From assembly GCA_001931875.2 (NCBI GenBank), contig MSJH02000840.1, positions 434,001 through 498,000 on the forward strand: 64,000 nt of DNA. The letters are read 5' to 3'. Shown in pieces: positions 10,424 to 22,200 of the stretch (the first letter of the stretch is position 1; each line of letters opens with the position of its first letter). The notes under the pieces are model-generated. The model had not been told where the DNA came from and did no database searches. It saw only the letters and a list, made by a program, of their open reading frames with translations. This DNA comes from Byssochlamys sp. IMV 00236. Taxonomy: Eukaryota; Ascomycota; Eurotiomycetes; Eurotiales; Thermoascaceae. The position numbers were made by a program, and so were the translations under genes.

Positions 10424-12343
10424 TCATATCGACTCCGTGTCGATTTCACTGGTGTCCAGCCAGCCTCGAGACATTTCAACTGCCTTCGACCACTGCTTGT
10501 ACATCTTCGCACTTTCCAGCGGGGAGATCTTCGGGGTGAAGGTCGTGCGGTTAGCACGGTTCATGTGCTTCAGCTCATCAAATTCCTTCCAGATGCCAAC
10601 GGCGAAGCCGGCCGCGATTGCGGCGCCCAGGGCAGTAGTTTCATGCATAGACGGCCGCTCGACCGGCATTCGGATGATATCAGCTTGAGACTAGACAAGA
10701 GAATTAGTTTTTGTTCGACTGCTAGCGATCTGGACCGTCCGAGAATACGTACCTGCATGCAGATGTCGGAGTTACTCATTCCGCCATCCACCGCCAGCTC
10801 AGAGAGCTTGTGGCCACTGTCCAACACCATGGCATCCAGGATAGCCTTCGTCTGGAAGCACGCAGCTTCCATGGTCGCACGCGCGATGTGTCCACGCTGA
10901 GTGTGCTGGGTGATACCGACTGTCTGTGCGTTAGTGATCAAGATTCCAACCGCATTCGGACGGGAGTATACTCACAAATGGTTCCTTTCGCATCGTCAAT
11001 CCAGTACGGGGCGAAAAGACCAGAGAAAGCGGTGACGAAGACGCAGCCTCCATTGTCCGGCACGGTGGCCGCGACTTCGCTCACCTTCCGGGAATCACGG
11101 AAGAAACCCAGGTTGTTCATCAGGAACGAGACACCACTGCCTGCCACAGCCACACTGCCCTCCAGGGCGTAGACGGGTTGTCGGTTCCGTCCCAGCTGGA
11201 ATCCAACGGTGGCCAGCAGACCGTGCTTGGAAATCACTGGCTTGTCGCCAACGTTGTAGAGCAAGAAGCAACCGGTTCCATATGTGTTCTTCGCCGTGCC
11301 GGGGGTGAAAGCACAGTGGCCCACCAGGGCCGACGACTGGTCTCCCAGGCAGCTTGCGATCTTGACACCCTCACAAGGGCCGTAAGCGATGTAGCCAAAC
11401 TCGTCGGGATCGGATGAGGGGACGATCTTGGGGAGTCGAATCTTGTTCCTGTCGATCTCGAAGAATTCCAGCAGCTTGTCATCGTACTTCAGTTCGTGCA
11501 GGTTCATGAACATGGTTCGCGATGCGTTGGTGACATCGGTAACGAAGACGTTGTTTTTCCGCTTGCCGTTCAGGTTGTACAGCAGCCATGTGTCGACGGT
11601 TCCGAAGGCGAGTCGTCCCTCATCGTACGCCTTCTTGACCTCGGGGATGTTTCGCAGCATCCACACCAACGTGACGGACGAAGGGTATGTGGACAGTGGC
11701 AGACCGCAAATGTTGAGGAGCTCGTCCGCACCAGGCTTCTCTCGCAGCTCTCTCACCAGACCCTTGGTGCGGGTGTCTGGCCACGCAATGGCGTTATACA
11801 GCGGCTCGCCGGTCTCCCAGTCCCAGACCAGGGTGGTCTCTCGTTGCGAGGTGATCCCGATGGCTTCGATATCCGCGCGGGAGTGGCCCAGGGCCAGGAA
11901 GTTCTTCATCGCCTCCTCGATACATTTGTTGACCGAATCCACCAGCTCCTGGGGGTCGTGCTCATGGTATCTGCAAGCGGAGACGGTGATCATGTTAGCT
12001 CAATGGCTGTCATTGACGCATGGGGCGGCGGGGTTCAATCAATTTGCCACCCTGGCGGGTGGGGGGAAACACAAGGGAGAATTGCAACATACCCTGACTG
12101 CTCGTGAATCTGACGAAATTCGGACTGGTAGGAGGCGATGGGCACACCGGTGCCGTCGAAGATGATGAAACGGGAACTGGTCGTTCCCTGATCGATGGCA
12201 CCCAGGAAACGGTCCTTGAGGTTGTCCGGACGGTGCTTCTCATCCTGGATGATCGACCGGGGGCCGTCGTCGGTCTTCTTGGCCTCGATCACGACGGAGG
12301 GTCTTCTGATGTCTGAGGCAGTGGGAGGGGCGTCTTCAGACAT
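10424..12343 (-). CDS. GUT1: Glycerol kinase
   Basis: Phosphorylates glycerol with ATP to glycerol 3-phosphate, the first step of glycerol use. Exons on the minus strand: 12343-12093, 11970-10976, 10919-10753, 10690-10424; about 559 residues, and all phases close. It belongs to the FGGY carbohydrate kinase family. The N-terminal phosphate-binding loop GAIDQGTTSSR begins near residue 48, after a fungal extension of about 45 residues. SQRETTLVWD carries the Arg-Glu pair that contacts glycerol. CLGDQSSALVGH and YALEGSVAVAGSGV are family signatures, and ELAVDGGMSNSD is the second nucleotide-binding region. Intron 1 is the longest (122 nt) and the others are 56-62 nt. The phase-1 junction of exons 2 and 3 gives ...KGTIFGITQHT..., which fits the family. 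The fungal enzyme is usually needed for growth on glycerol; regulation cannot be read from the sequence. The gene stands alone between two long non-coding regions. Confidence 0.95.
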
Positions 12344-12430
12344 GGTCGGAGATGTGGTTGTGGTCGAGAGGGAAAAGGATGATGGGGAGTAGAATCGGAG
12401 CGGGGTGAAGAGGGGGGTGGTTTATCCGCA

Positions 12431-12497
12431 GGACAGACAGACAGACAGGTTGGATAGATAGATAGATAGATAGGTGGATGGATGGATGGATGGGTGG
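12431..12497. repeat. Compound tetranucleotide repeat in the GUT1 upstream region
   Basis: Three adjoining tracts: GACA/ACAG repeats (12431-12449), GATA repeats (12453-12474) and GGAT repeats (about 12473-12497). They lie 90-155 bp upstream of the GUT1 start codon, so they fall in its promoter or 5' leader. The GATA tract presents several GATA core sites, but as a simple repeat it is weak evidence for regulation. Confidence 0.85.
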
Positions 12498-14780
12498 ATT
12501 GTAGGATAGAGAGGTCGAGAGATAGAGAGATCAAAGAGTAGATGAGAGAGAATAAGACGGAGATAAAAAAGAAGTCTAGATTGGTGACGGAAGAGGAATT
12601 ACGTTTTCGATCACCGTTGCAAAGCCTACAGTGCGAGCGAATGATATATAGCGATAAATAAGTCTGGTAGTCGGTATGGTCTGTGTTCCAGTCTTGCCCA
12701 GTTTTTTTCTCTCTTTTCCCCGAGGTTGGACGGATGGATCGTGACGTACGAGTGATGGCGAACAAGGGCCAGTCTCGGGGAGAGCAGGAAAGGGCGCAAC
12801 AAGTTGGACGGGAGGGAAAAGAAAGAGAAGGTCGACGAGGCCGCTGAGAGGGCGCGACGAGCCAGCTTTATCCACTGCGGTGGAGTATGAAGATTACATA
12901 CTATGAAGAAGTCATTCTAGTATTTCTTTGCCCAGTTTTTCCTCACTTGGTCACTTTTCTCAATAATACTACTAACTACTGTTTCCCTCACAGCCACCGG
13001 CCGTCCTTCCATGGCGGAGAAGTGGGCGGGTGGGGGATATGCTGGGCGCACGGCTCTGCTTCTCTCCACATCCCACTTGGCCTACTGCTGAAGTCATTTA
13101 ATCATTTTTTTTTCCCTTCTTTTCTTCTGATCAGACGACCATCTCCTTTCCTTCTAGCCCAGATGCCTAGCCTAGACCTCGACTCGCCTCGATCTCCTCG
13201 CCCCCCAGCGGCCTTGACACGGCGTTGCTTCGCTCCTGTCGGCCCTTTCTGTCTGTCTTGTCTGTGCCACTTACTACTTACTGACTGACTCCTTTCCCTT
13301 TCCTTTTCCCTTTCTGCCAGTCTGGTGATGGTGAACCCATCCATTGCGTTTGGTTTAATTCCGTGGATGTGGATGATAATTGCGTCTCATTGCATTGCGT
13401 TGCTGGGCCAATTCCGTCGACCGTTACTCCTGGAGTCGCTTTTCCCAGTCAGCTGCAATTGGATTGTTCCGCCACGGCATCCCGACCGCGGCCGTCGTGG
13501 TACCTGTTCAGCTGCTCCCCTGGGATCGCCCCCCGGATCTGGAGAAGGCGTCCAAGCATTCCCTCCCGTCCCCGCCGGTCGCGGATGTCTCGAACAACTC
13601 CCGCCATTGCTGAACATTCTCGGCCCTCAATGCGTGGAGTGGAGTCTTTTGACAATCGAAAGAAAGGAAAGTCTGCCGTACTATAACTAGTAAATATGTA
13701 GAGTAGATCTATGTACATACATAACTGTTATCTGGATCATATTTGATACCGGCTCTACTCGATTTCTCCGGGGATGCTCTTCTTCCCTGTCTCCTGTCTG
13801 CTGCTGCTGCTGCGGGATTATTTCTCCTGTGCTGCCGTTGTCCGTGTCTATAGACTACCATAGAGCAATAATACTCGTGGGCCGCGCCCTTTCCCAGATC
13901 AACGGCCGTAGAATGAGATTGGAACGACTAAGACCAGACTAAGCCATCTGCCGGGTTGAGATAGACAGGGAACACCGCTTAGTTCCTTTTTCCTATGCAG
14001 CCCCCGCAGTCGTATCGATAAAGATCCCCCCCGATCGCGCGACCTCCGAGACGAACCCAACTCTCTCGCTCACTCTCCCTGCAGGACTCGGCGAATCCTC
14101 CCATTCTAGACCCTGGTCGATGCTTCCGCGCTACTATTATTAATTAACTTACCCTCTCGATCAAAACAAGCGCTACGCTACGCTGACATTCATTAGATAG
14201 GTAACCTGCGGGTATCCGCCGGAATCCTCGGTTCGAGAACGACACAAGCCCAGAGAGGGCGCGCGTCCCTTTTTTTCAGGGTCATCACAATCTAAAACGT
14301 GCATTGATTTTTGGCGGGTTTGAAATTGAATCGGTCTTTTTTTTTTCTTGTTGTACACATGACCAAGTCGATCTTCTTTTCCTTTCTAACTAGACCCCCC
14401 ACCCACTCTGCTTCATCTCGTAGAAGTAGACTATGCACTGAGCACTCCCTTTTTTTTTTCTTGCCCTTTAGATACCTAGGTAGATACCCCCTTACACGCC
14501 GTGGCCCCCCTCAGTTAGGCCGCAATTGTTGTTATTGATTATTGATTATGAAACCGAAGCGCGGTTTCTTTGGTAACTATGGTATTCTATTTTAGGTCAA
14601 CGATCTCACGCTAGTTCTGGGGCAGGCGAACCGAAAGAAAATCAACAGAAAAAAAAAAGGAGAAACCATGCGATTGATTATCGAGCTGCATCGCATCGCA
14701 TCGCGTCGCATTGTATCCTATTGTTTCTTTTCTTTTCTTTTCTGTTCCTTTCTTTTCTTCATTTACTGCACTATTATATT

Positions 14781-14874
14781 ACATACATACATACATACAT
14801 AAATAAGAATCCTTACTCATTAAGCAACCAACGTAGTTAAGAAACCAGACCGTTCAAATCAAATCAAATCAAAT
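14781..14874. repeat. (ACAT)5 and (CAAAT)4 microsatellites
   Basis: Five ACAT copies at 14781-14800 and four CAAAT copies at 14855-14874, in non-coding DNA. A related (TATG)4 plus TATC tract lies at about 15785-15812. Confidence 0.85.
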
Positions 14875-16945
14875 CAGGCAAGTAACGCGGGTAGTCTACA
14901 GTAAATGCCCTGCAATATGCAATAGTATGCAGTGTACGGATAATGCACTGCACTGCAATTGCTGGGAAGGAACCCGATCAAACAGACACAGACACAGAGC
15001 CCCGACTTCGAGTCCGAGTCCCGATTGATTCGTCGATATCTAGTGGTGAACTTAACTGACGTCTTCGATCAGTTTCTCCGCCCAGGAACCCAAACTAACT
15101 CAAAACTCCGCAACCGTGCCAGGTTTTGGGAGGATTTTGGTTTCTCTCCGAATTACCTATGCAATTGGATTCGAATCGTTCGAGTTAATCTCCGCAGAAG
15201 TATAAGGATAGGATATGTAGTTTAATTTATTTTAATTTAATTGAAACCCCCGTCTGGAACTTTGTTGTTTTATTCCATTATTCTATTACTACTACCTAAC
15301 TAACTATTACCTATAGAATTAACTATTACTACCATAAGTTAATCTTAATCCCGAAAATCCCATAAATTATCCGAAACGGACCCCTTATCTTGCCTTGCAA
15401 TCGGGTCATATGAGTACGGAGTAGATAGACTAGGTTAGAAAAGAAACAAAAGTACATACCATACTCTCTTTTCGACTATTATCATTATTATTTATTATAA
15501 TATAGTCTAATCTAATCCTATTAGACTAACCACCCTACATAGAATCATAGATAGTCAATACTTAATATTAATACCATACTCTCAAGTCTACTGTAATCAA
15601 GTTATCTATGCGCGCTTGTTAACTAGATGACGAACTTTCCCGAAGGCGGGGGAAGGGGATAGACAGAAGTAGACAGAAGCAGGTTTCTCGCCTGCGTTCG
15701 GCCCGTGCGTTAGTTATCTACCCTCTCTCTCTCTGGAGTCTGGAGTCTGGAGCTCGGGAGTTTCTTCCTTATTTCCTTAATGGTTATGTATGTATGTATG
15801 TATCTATCTATTTGGCAGGACGGGTTCTATTGATATGATCTGCAGGAATAGAATAGAAAAGACAAGCCAATTCCAACCCCAGACTCGGCCACTACTACTA
15901 CTCCAGACTCCCAGATCGGCTTCTCCCAAAAAAGAAAGTACTACATAATAATCGCAATGTAATAGCATTCCTTCCTTCCCCCGGAACAGAACCCGCCAAG
16001 CCGAACGAAGTACGGAACACGGAGACTTACTTACGCAGGCGGACGGGTGGGAGTCCCATAGTACATAAGTAGTACGGAGGATCGTTCATTTCATTTCATT
16101 CATGGTCACGAGCACAAGCACGAGCCAAATGCACATCAGTAATAAATAATAAATAATGCTTGCTAGTTTGCTTTGCTATCTACCATACTCCCTGGAGTAT
16201 GGTATACGGAGTATGGAGTAGTAAATACTGTGCTGTGCTGTGCGTGTTGTACTTTTTCTTATCTTTGCATTTGCCATTGTTACAATTGTCCAAGTAGTAC
16301 AGTAGTAGTACGACAGCGCGAACACGTAAACACTCTCACGTCCATCTTAGATACGTAACTAGATATCGAAAAAAGGAAAATCGGTCGAGACCCTGGCGTG
16401 CTTTTGCTCTAAACGAACTTCCTGCACGCTTCCCTGGAACCTGGACCCGAGGGGACGATCAAGCAGTAGTCTAGTCTGGTCAAGGTTCCCCTACAATGGT
16501 AAAAAAGGGCTCGAACTTCGAAGATTGTGGACCTGCGGGAGGGGAGGGAAAAATGTGGAGAACAAACGAAAATAGCAGCGTCAGCTGGACAGTTTGATTT
16601 TGCCGCTTAGGTTTTAATCTACAACAAATCCATCCACGGAAAATGCCACGACTATCGATTAGGACACACTAGCCAAACAGAACACTGAGCATTCGCCCAA
16701 GACAGGGGGGATGCTTTTTGCCGCCACCAGCCACCATCAGGCAGAAAAAAAAAAAAAGAGACTCCCCCCCCACGAACCAAGGAAAACCCCACAGTTGGCC
16801 GTTAACGCTCCCTCGGGTTGCGCTGTCGGTCAAACAAGGAAGGTCTGTCGAGGGAGAGAGGCGCTAAGCGGTAAATGGCTGATAATGGCTGATGTCGCCT
16901 CAAAAATAAACACCCCCCGCTGCTCCCGCCGAGCTTCTTCTTTAC

Positions 16946-18134
16946 TTACTCCTCGTCCTTCTCAGCTGCGGCCTCCTCCCGCAGACGGGCCTCCTTCTCC
17001 TCCTTCTCCTTCTGCTGCAGGTACAGCAGAGCATTGATCTTGTCCTTGATCGAGTGCTCAGAGGTGAGGGTCTGGGAGATGCGCTCACGGCCAATCAGAC
17101 TGAGGACAATGCTGGCTCCGACAACGAAGGTGAGCACGAAGCGGTACATGCCGTACCAGTGAGGGGCCGCTCCGCGGGCAGCAGCGCGGGCATCGTTGTA
17201 GTACAGGAAGTTGAATGCCAGGAACTGGGTGATCAGGGCATAGTCGACGGGGAGGAGGAGGGTCGGCCACGCGACAGCGGGAGCGACAACTCCAGCCGCA
17301 TAGCGCCTGTAGCCCTGCTTACCGCCGTACCCGGCCCATTCGAGACCCCAGTGGATAGCGCCGAGGAAGGAAAGGATCTGAACGTCATCGGTGTCAGTAG
17401 CCATGTTACATCACCGTTGCGGATACTATATCCAACACGAGTACTTACCACTGCACCGTAGCCAACCTGGATGGGCTCGAGCATGTGCAGCATGAGCTCA
17501 GCAGTCTGACCGGAGATGAACACACCATCGCCAGTCTCAGCAGCGTTGTTGATCTCCCAGGCGAGGTAGGCAGTGTCAATGGAGGTGACCAGGTAGGGAA
17601 CGACACCGGCCATTCCGAGGTACAGAGCCTCCTTGGGGACGTCGTGCAGGCTGAAGGTGTCCTTGATAACTTTCTGTACGCACAGCAGGTCAGCATCATG
17701 GAAAAAATGTTGTGTATGACGCTATAGTAGATCGTATAACTAGTCCAGGGCTTCACATACCGCCTCGGCCTTCATACCGGCCATCACGTCAGTGTCTTCT
17801 TCGGCAACCGGCTCGTCCTGTAGATATAAAACCGTCAGCGGCCCACTCTATGTGGCCATCGTTCAACTCGCTCCTGATCAGGAGAAGCATAGAAGCATCG
17901 GTAAGGTCTCACCCGCTCAGCATTGGTGCTGGTAGTCGCATATCGGACGAGAGCAGTGGTGACGGGCTTGCGGGCAGCGAGCGCAAGGCTTGGCGACGTC
18001 AGACGGACGGACTGGCGGGCCGACGAGGTCAATTGAGCCTTGAAGACGCTTCTGGGGAGAGTCGAACGAGCCACGGAGGCATTGGAGCTGGCGGCCGCCC
18101 GGAAGAGCGAACGAGCAGCGGCGCTTCTATACAT
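16946..18134 (-). CDS. DUF3429 (TMEM69-like) mitochondrial membrane protein
   Basis: Exons on the minus strand: 18134-17913, 17817-17761, 17673-17449, 17377-16946; 311 residues, with all introns in phase 0. The first 75 residues are rich in Arg, Ala and Ser (MYRSAAARSLFRAAASSNAS) with no acidic residue until late, as in a mitochondrial presequence. Exon 3 holds a first membrane region (LYLGMAGVVPYLVTSIDTAY). Exon 4 opens with ILSFLGAIHWGLEWAGYGG, the hallmark of DUF3429 proteins, followed by more hydrophobic segments and a charged coiled-coil tail (QQKEKEEKEARLREEAAAEKDEE). Family members are inner-membrane proteins of unknown biochemical role. The start at 18134 is preferred over 18167 because a consensus acceptor (ttttttgcag) lies between them, implying an intron in the 5' leader (about 18165-18222). 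Divergent from VPS13. Confidence 0.85.
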
Positions 18135-19226
18135 GATTGCCGGTGGAATGGCTTGAAGCCTCTGCAAAAAACAGTGTGAGCCAGGAAGCTCGGATAGAGT
18201 AGGAAATGACGGGAGAGCTTACGGACGGCCTCAATTGGAATGAAAAAGGTAGAGGGAAAAGCGTAGGAGTGGAGATGATGGGATTAACCCAGGTGAACAC
18301 AATGGTTCGACTCGTAGATGGAGGTCTGCCGGCGAAGGACGTTCGGATCTGAGGATCGTAGGGCAAAATGATGAGATGGTGAGGTTACGGGAGTTGCTAG
18401 CTCCGGAGAGCCGGAGACACCAAGCCCGCAGCGTCAGAGCCTGAAGGCTGAGGCCGCAACAGGCTCACGTGCTGCTGCTTACGCCGGGCGAGCTCGAATC
18501 AGCTCTGCTCTCGTTGAACGCGCGGAAAGGGCTGCAACCCTAGCCGCTAAACCACAACCAGCAACCGCAGCAGCAACCCGTAGCAGGCGCCTCAGGCTTC
18601 CATCTCTTCATCTCTGCTGCCTTCCCGCCCGTGCCAAGACACGACGTCACTTGCCCTGATTCATCCATTCAATCGAGCCAGCGAAACCCCCCAATAATTA
18701 ATCTGGGTCAGTGACGGTAGGGAAAAACCACAACATTGCCCCGGATGCCCTGACGTTTACGCTGGCTCCTTTCCTATCAGCAATTGGATGCCTTCCCTGT
18801 CCGTCATACCCAACCGTGCCCTGGACAGGTGTCAATCCCTACGCCACGGCTATCGCGTGTCATACTTAGCGTCCCAAAGCGGGAGGGGAGGGATCTGGGC
18901 AGAATCGCCCGGACCTGCGATCATCAGCTGCTGCTCCCAGATCTTCGACCGTGCGGAGGTCATCCCCTCAACCCGCTGGATGGCTGTCAAGAGCACAGGT
19001 TAACGGAGTACCTCAGTGCTCAATAGCATATTCAACTCAGGTCTGATGAGACGTTCGTTATCCCGTTGAGTCTCTGCAGTGTGGACTGACCGAATGGGTC
19101 GATGTAGGCTAGATAGACAGACGTTATCGCCCATACCTGGTCATATAGGCAAAAAGAATTAATCACGAGAGTTGATTTCTCAAAGACGGTCCTCCCCGGC
19201 CCGGGTCACGGCCTCCAACCGCAACC
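18135..19226. promoter_or_regulatory. Divergent promoter region, DUF3429 gene and VPS13
   Basis: About 1.1 kb between divergent starts, with the 5' leader intron of the DUF3429 gene at its left end. A CACGTG E-box core occurs near 18467. The stretch around 18540-18600 is rich in CAG/CAA words. No coding signal seen; the short frames at 18784-19026 look random. Confidence 0.5.
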
Positions 19227-22200
19227 ATGTTGGAAGGAGTGGTTGCCAACCTGCTGAACCGCTTCCTGGGCATGTATGTGAAGAACTTCGATGCCAAGCA
19301 ACTCAATATCGGCATCTGGTCTGGCGACGTGAAGCTGAGCAACTTGGAGCTGCGACGAGAGGCACTGGATCAGCTACATCTGCCTCTGAACGTCGTGGAG
19401 GGTCACCTGGGCCAGCTGACGTTGTCCATACCATGGTCGAATCTACGGGGGAAGCCGGTCAAAGTCCACATCGAGGATGTTTTCCTCCTGGCCGCGCCGA
19501 AGGAGGATGCGGACTACGATCCTGAGGAGGAAGAACGCAGAGCACATGCGATCAAGATCGAAAAGCTCGAGAGCGCAGAGTTGCTGAAAGAACGGAATAC
19601 GGACGGCATGAGTCAGGAGGAGCAACAAAGAAACCAAAGCTTCACCCAGAGTCTCATCACCGCTGTCGTTGACAACCTGCAAGTCTCGATTAAGAACGTA
19701 CACTTCCGATATGAAGACTCGATTGCCTCGCCCGGTCACCCCTTTGCGGCCGGTGTCACCCTGAAGGAGCTCAGCGCCGTCAGCACCGATGGCAATTGGG
19801 TCCCGACTTTTATCCAGTCAACTTCGGGTACGACGCATAAGCTGGCCGTTCTCGGCGCTCTTGCGGTCTACTGGAACACAGATGCAGAGCTCTTTGGGAC
19901 GGGACGTGGCTCGGACATCGGTGCGGAAGCGCAAGGTCTCACCCATGAAGAACTTATAGAGAAGCTTAAGGCTACCGTGGACGGTGGCGACAAAGGCCAA
20001 TATATGCTCCGTCCGGTCAGCGGTCGCGCCGGTCTAGAGCTAGACAAGACTGGAAAGATGGATCGACCGAAGATCAAAGCGCGCCTGCTGTTCGATGAGC
20101 TGGGCTTCGTCCTCGACGACGATCAATATCGAGACGCACTCATGCTTGTCGATTTGTTCCATTACTTCATCCGCCACCAGGAATATAAGAAGCTCCAACC
20201 GAAGGCTAGACCCAAGGAAGATCCGCGCGCCTGGCTGAAATTCGCGGGAAACGCTATACTCAGCAAAATCCACGACCGAAACAGACGTTGGACCTGGGAC
20301 TACATAAAAGAGCGCAGGGATGATCGTATAGCCTACATCAACCTCTTCAAGAAACGGAAAAGGGAAGAGCAATTGACTCCCGATGAAGCTAAAGAGTTAG
20401 AGAGGTTGGAATGGAAGCTTAGCTACGAAGATCTCCGATTCTGGCGCTCTTTGGCTAGAAACCAGCTACGAAAAGAAAACGTCGGTGTGAAGAAACCTGC
20501 CAGGCAGCAGTCCTGGTCGGAGTGGATATGGGGTTCTAAGAAAGAGGAAGACGAGACTACCACCATGACCGAGGAGCAGCGCCAGGAACTCTACAACGCC
20601 ATCGACTGGGACGAGAAAAAGGCACTCACAGAGAGCGTGGATGTCCCCAAGGACTGGGTCAAGGTACAGTTGAACTGGAGTCTCAGAGCCGGTAGCTTCA
20701 CTCTAAAACGAGATCCCCATGGCCGAGCCGAGGAGATCATGAGACTCGTGTTCGACAAATTGAAGGCGAGGGCCTTGCAGCGTCCTGATTCCTATCTATT
20801 AGACGTGGACCTAGGAGGGTTGAGGGTCTACGATGGAACTACGGAAGGCAGTCTCTTCCCGCAGATCGTGAAGGTCAAAGATTCTCTTCCGCAGCAGGAA
20901 GAGCAACAATCATCCGAACCTGACGATCCGCGCCTACCGTCCGAAGAGAGCGACTCAGAAACCGAAGAAGACAACAGCTTGTTCCACCTTCGGTTGGAAA
21001 AGAACCCTCTGGAAAGCGATGCCGATTCGGCTGTTCAGGTCAAACTGAAGAGTATCGAAGTAATCTATAACCCGAGGTTCCTGGTCGAGGTGGTCAAGTT
21101 CTTCAAACCCCCGGAAAGACATATGGAGTCCATCGGAGCACTGCTGGACTCAGCGGGAGCTACTGTAGAGGAAATTCGACAACAAACCCGCGCCAGCTTA
21201 GAGTTTGCTCTGGAAGAACACAAGACAATCGACGCTCATTTCGATATTCAAGCTCCGCTAGTCATCGTTCCAGAGAGTATAACCAAGGAAAGTTCGCTCT
21301 GCTTGATTCTTGATGCTGGTCACATGAGCGTCACTAGCGAACTGGTCGACAGGCAAGCCATCAAAGACATCCAGGCTAAGCAAAGGAAACAGTACAATGA
21401 AGAGGACTATAAGCAGCTCGAAGGACTTATGTACGACAAGTTCTTGCTTAAATTAGACTCCACTCAGGTTCTCATCGGTCCCGGTATTGAGGCCACCAAG
21501 GCCCAGCTGACTACGGAGGATGACTCGAAGAATCTGCACATCATGGATCGTATAAACATGGATTTTGTCTTGGAGCTCTGTATTATACCAAAAGCAACTG
21601 AGCTGACAAGGACGCGGGTTTCTGGCCATCTTCCCGAGTTACATGCTTCGATATCTGATAAGAAGTATAAGAATCTAATGAGACTGATCGACATTGCCAT
21701 TCCACGATTCGAGGAAGAAGGCGAGACACCAAGGCGCGAGACCGTGCAAACACCCCGCAAGAAGGCGCAAGAGGCAGTTGTCTCGACGGATCGAGCACGA
21801 TCAGCTTCTCTGCAACCTTCCAACGAAAGGGAGCTGCCTGTTGTAGATGAAGACTCTGATGCCGAGGAACCGACGCATGAGCAGGATAATAAACAGATCA
21901 ATAAACCTATCAACCTGCACCGAAGGAACTTCGAACTCAAATTCACTGTTGGGAAGCTTCGCGGTTCCTTGTTCCGTGCTGATCCCAGAGAAGAACAGGC
22001 TGATCAATTGCTGGTTGAGCTGGTCGCAGAAGGTTTTCAATTGGACTATTATATGCGATCTTATGATATGGTGGCTGAAGTATTACTCAAGTCTTTGAGC
22101 GTGGATGACTATATTGAAGAGAACCAGCCTCCTGAGTTCAAGCAGATCATCTCCTCCAAGGGATTCAATGCGGACGCGGACAAGGATCTGTTCCATCTCA

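Larger units (their letters stand above)
12344..16945. other. Long repeat-rich non-coding region between GUT1 and the DUF3429 gene
   Basis: About 4.6 kb with no gene I can support. The first 0.5 kb is the GUT1 promoter/leader (GUT1 reads away to the left). The rest is a patchwork of tetra- and pentanucleotide repeats, CT-rich and AT-rich patches (15200-15600 is strongly AT-rich), and several copies of the TACGGAGTA word. Open frames here are short, are often overlapped by frames on the other strand, and show low-complexity composition. The last few hundred bases are the 3' flank of the DUF3429 gene. A non-coding RNA or a very long leader cannot be excluded. Confidence 0.5.

Noticed and set aside
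12433..12500. Possible CRISPR-like or regulatory array at the GATA/GGAT repeats
   Set aside because: Simple uninterrupted microsatellites without spacers.
12887..13690. Several overlapping frames of 75-133 codons upstream of glycerol kinase
   Set aside because: Frames occur on both strands at once, are low in complexity, and none has consensus introns or recognisable motifs.
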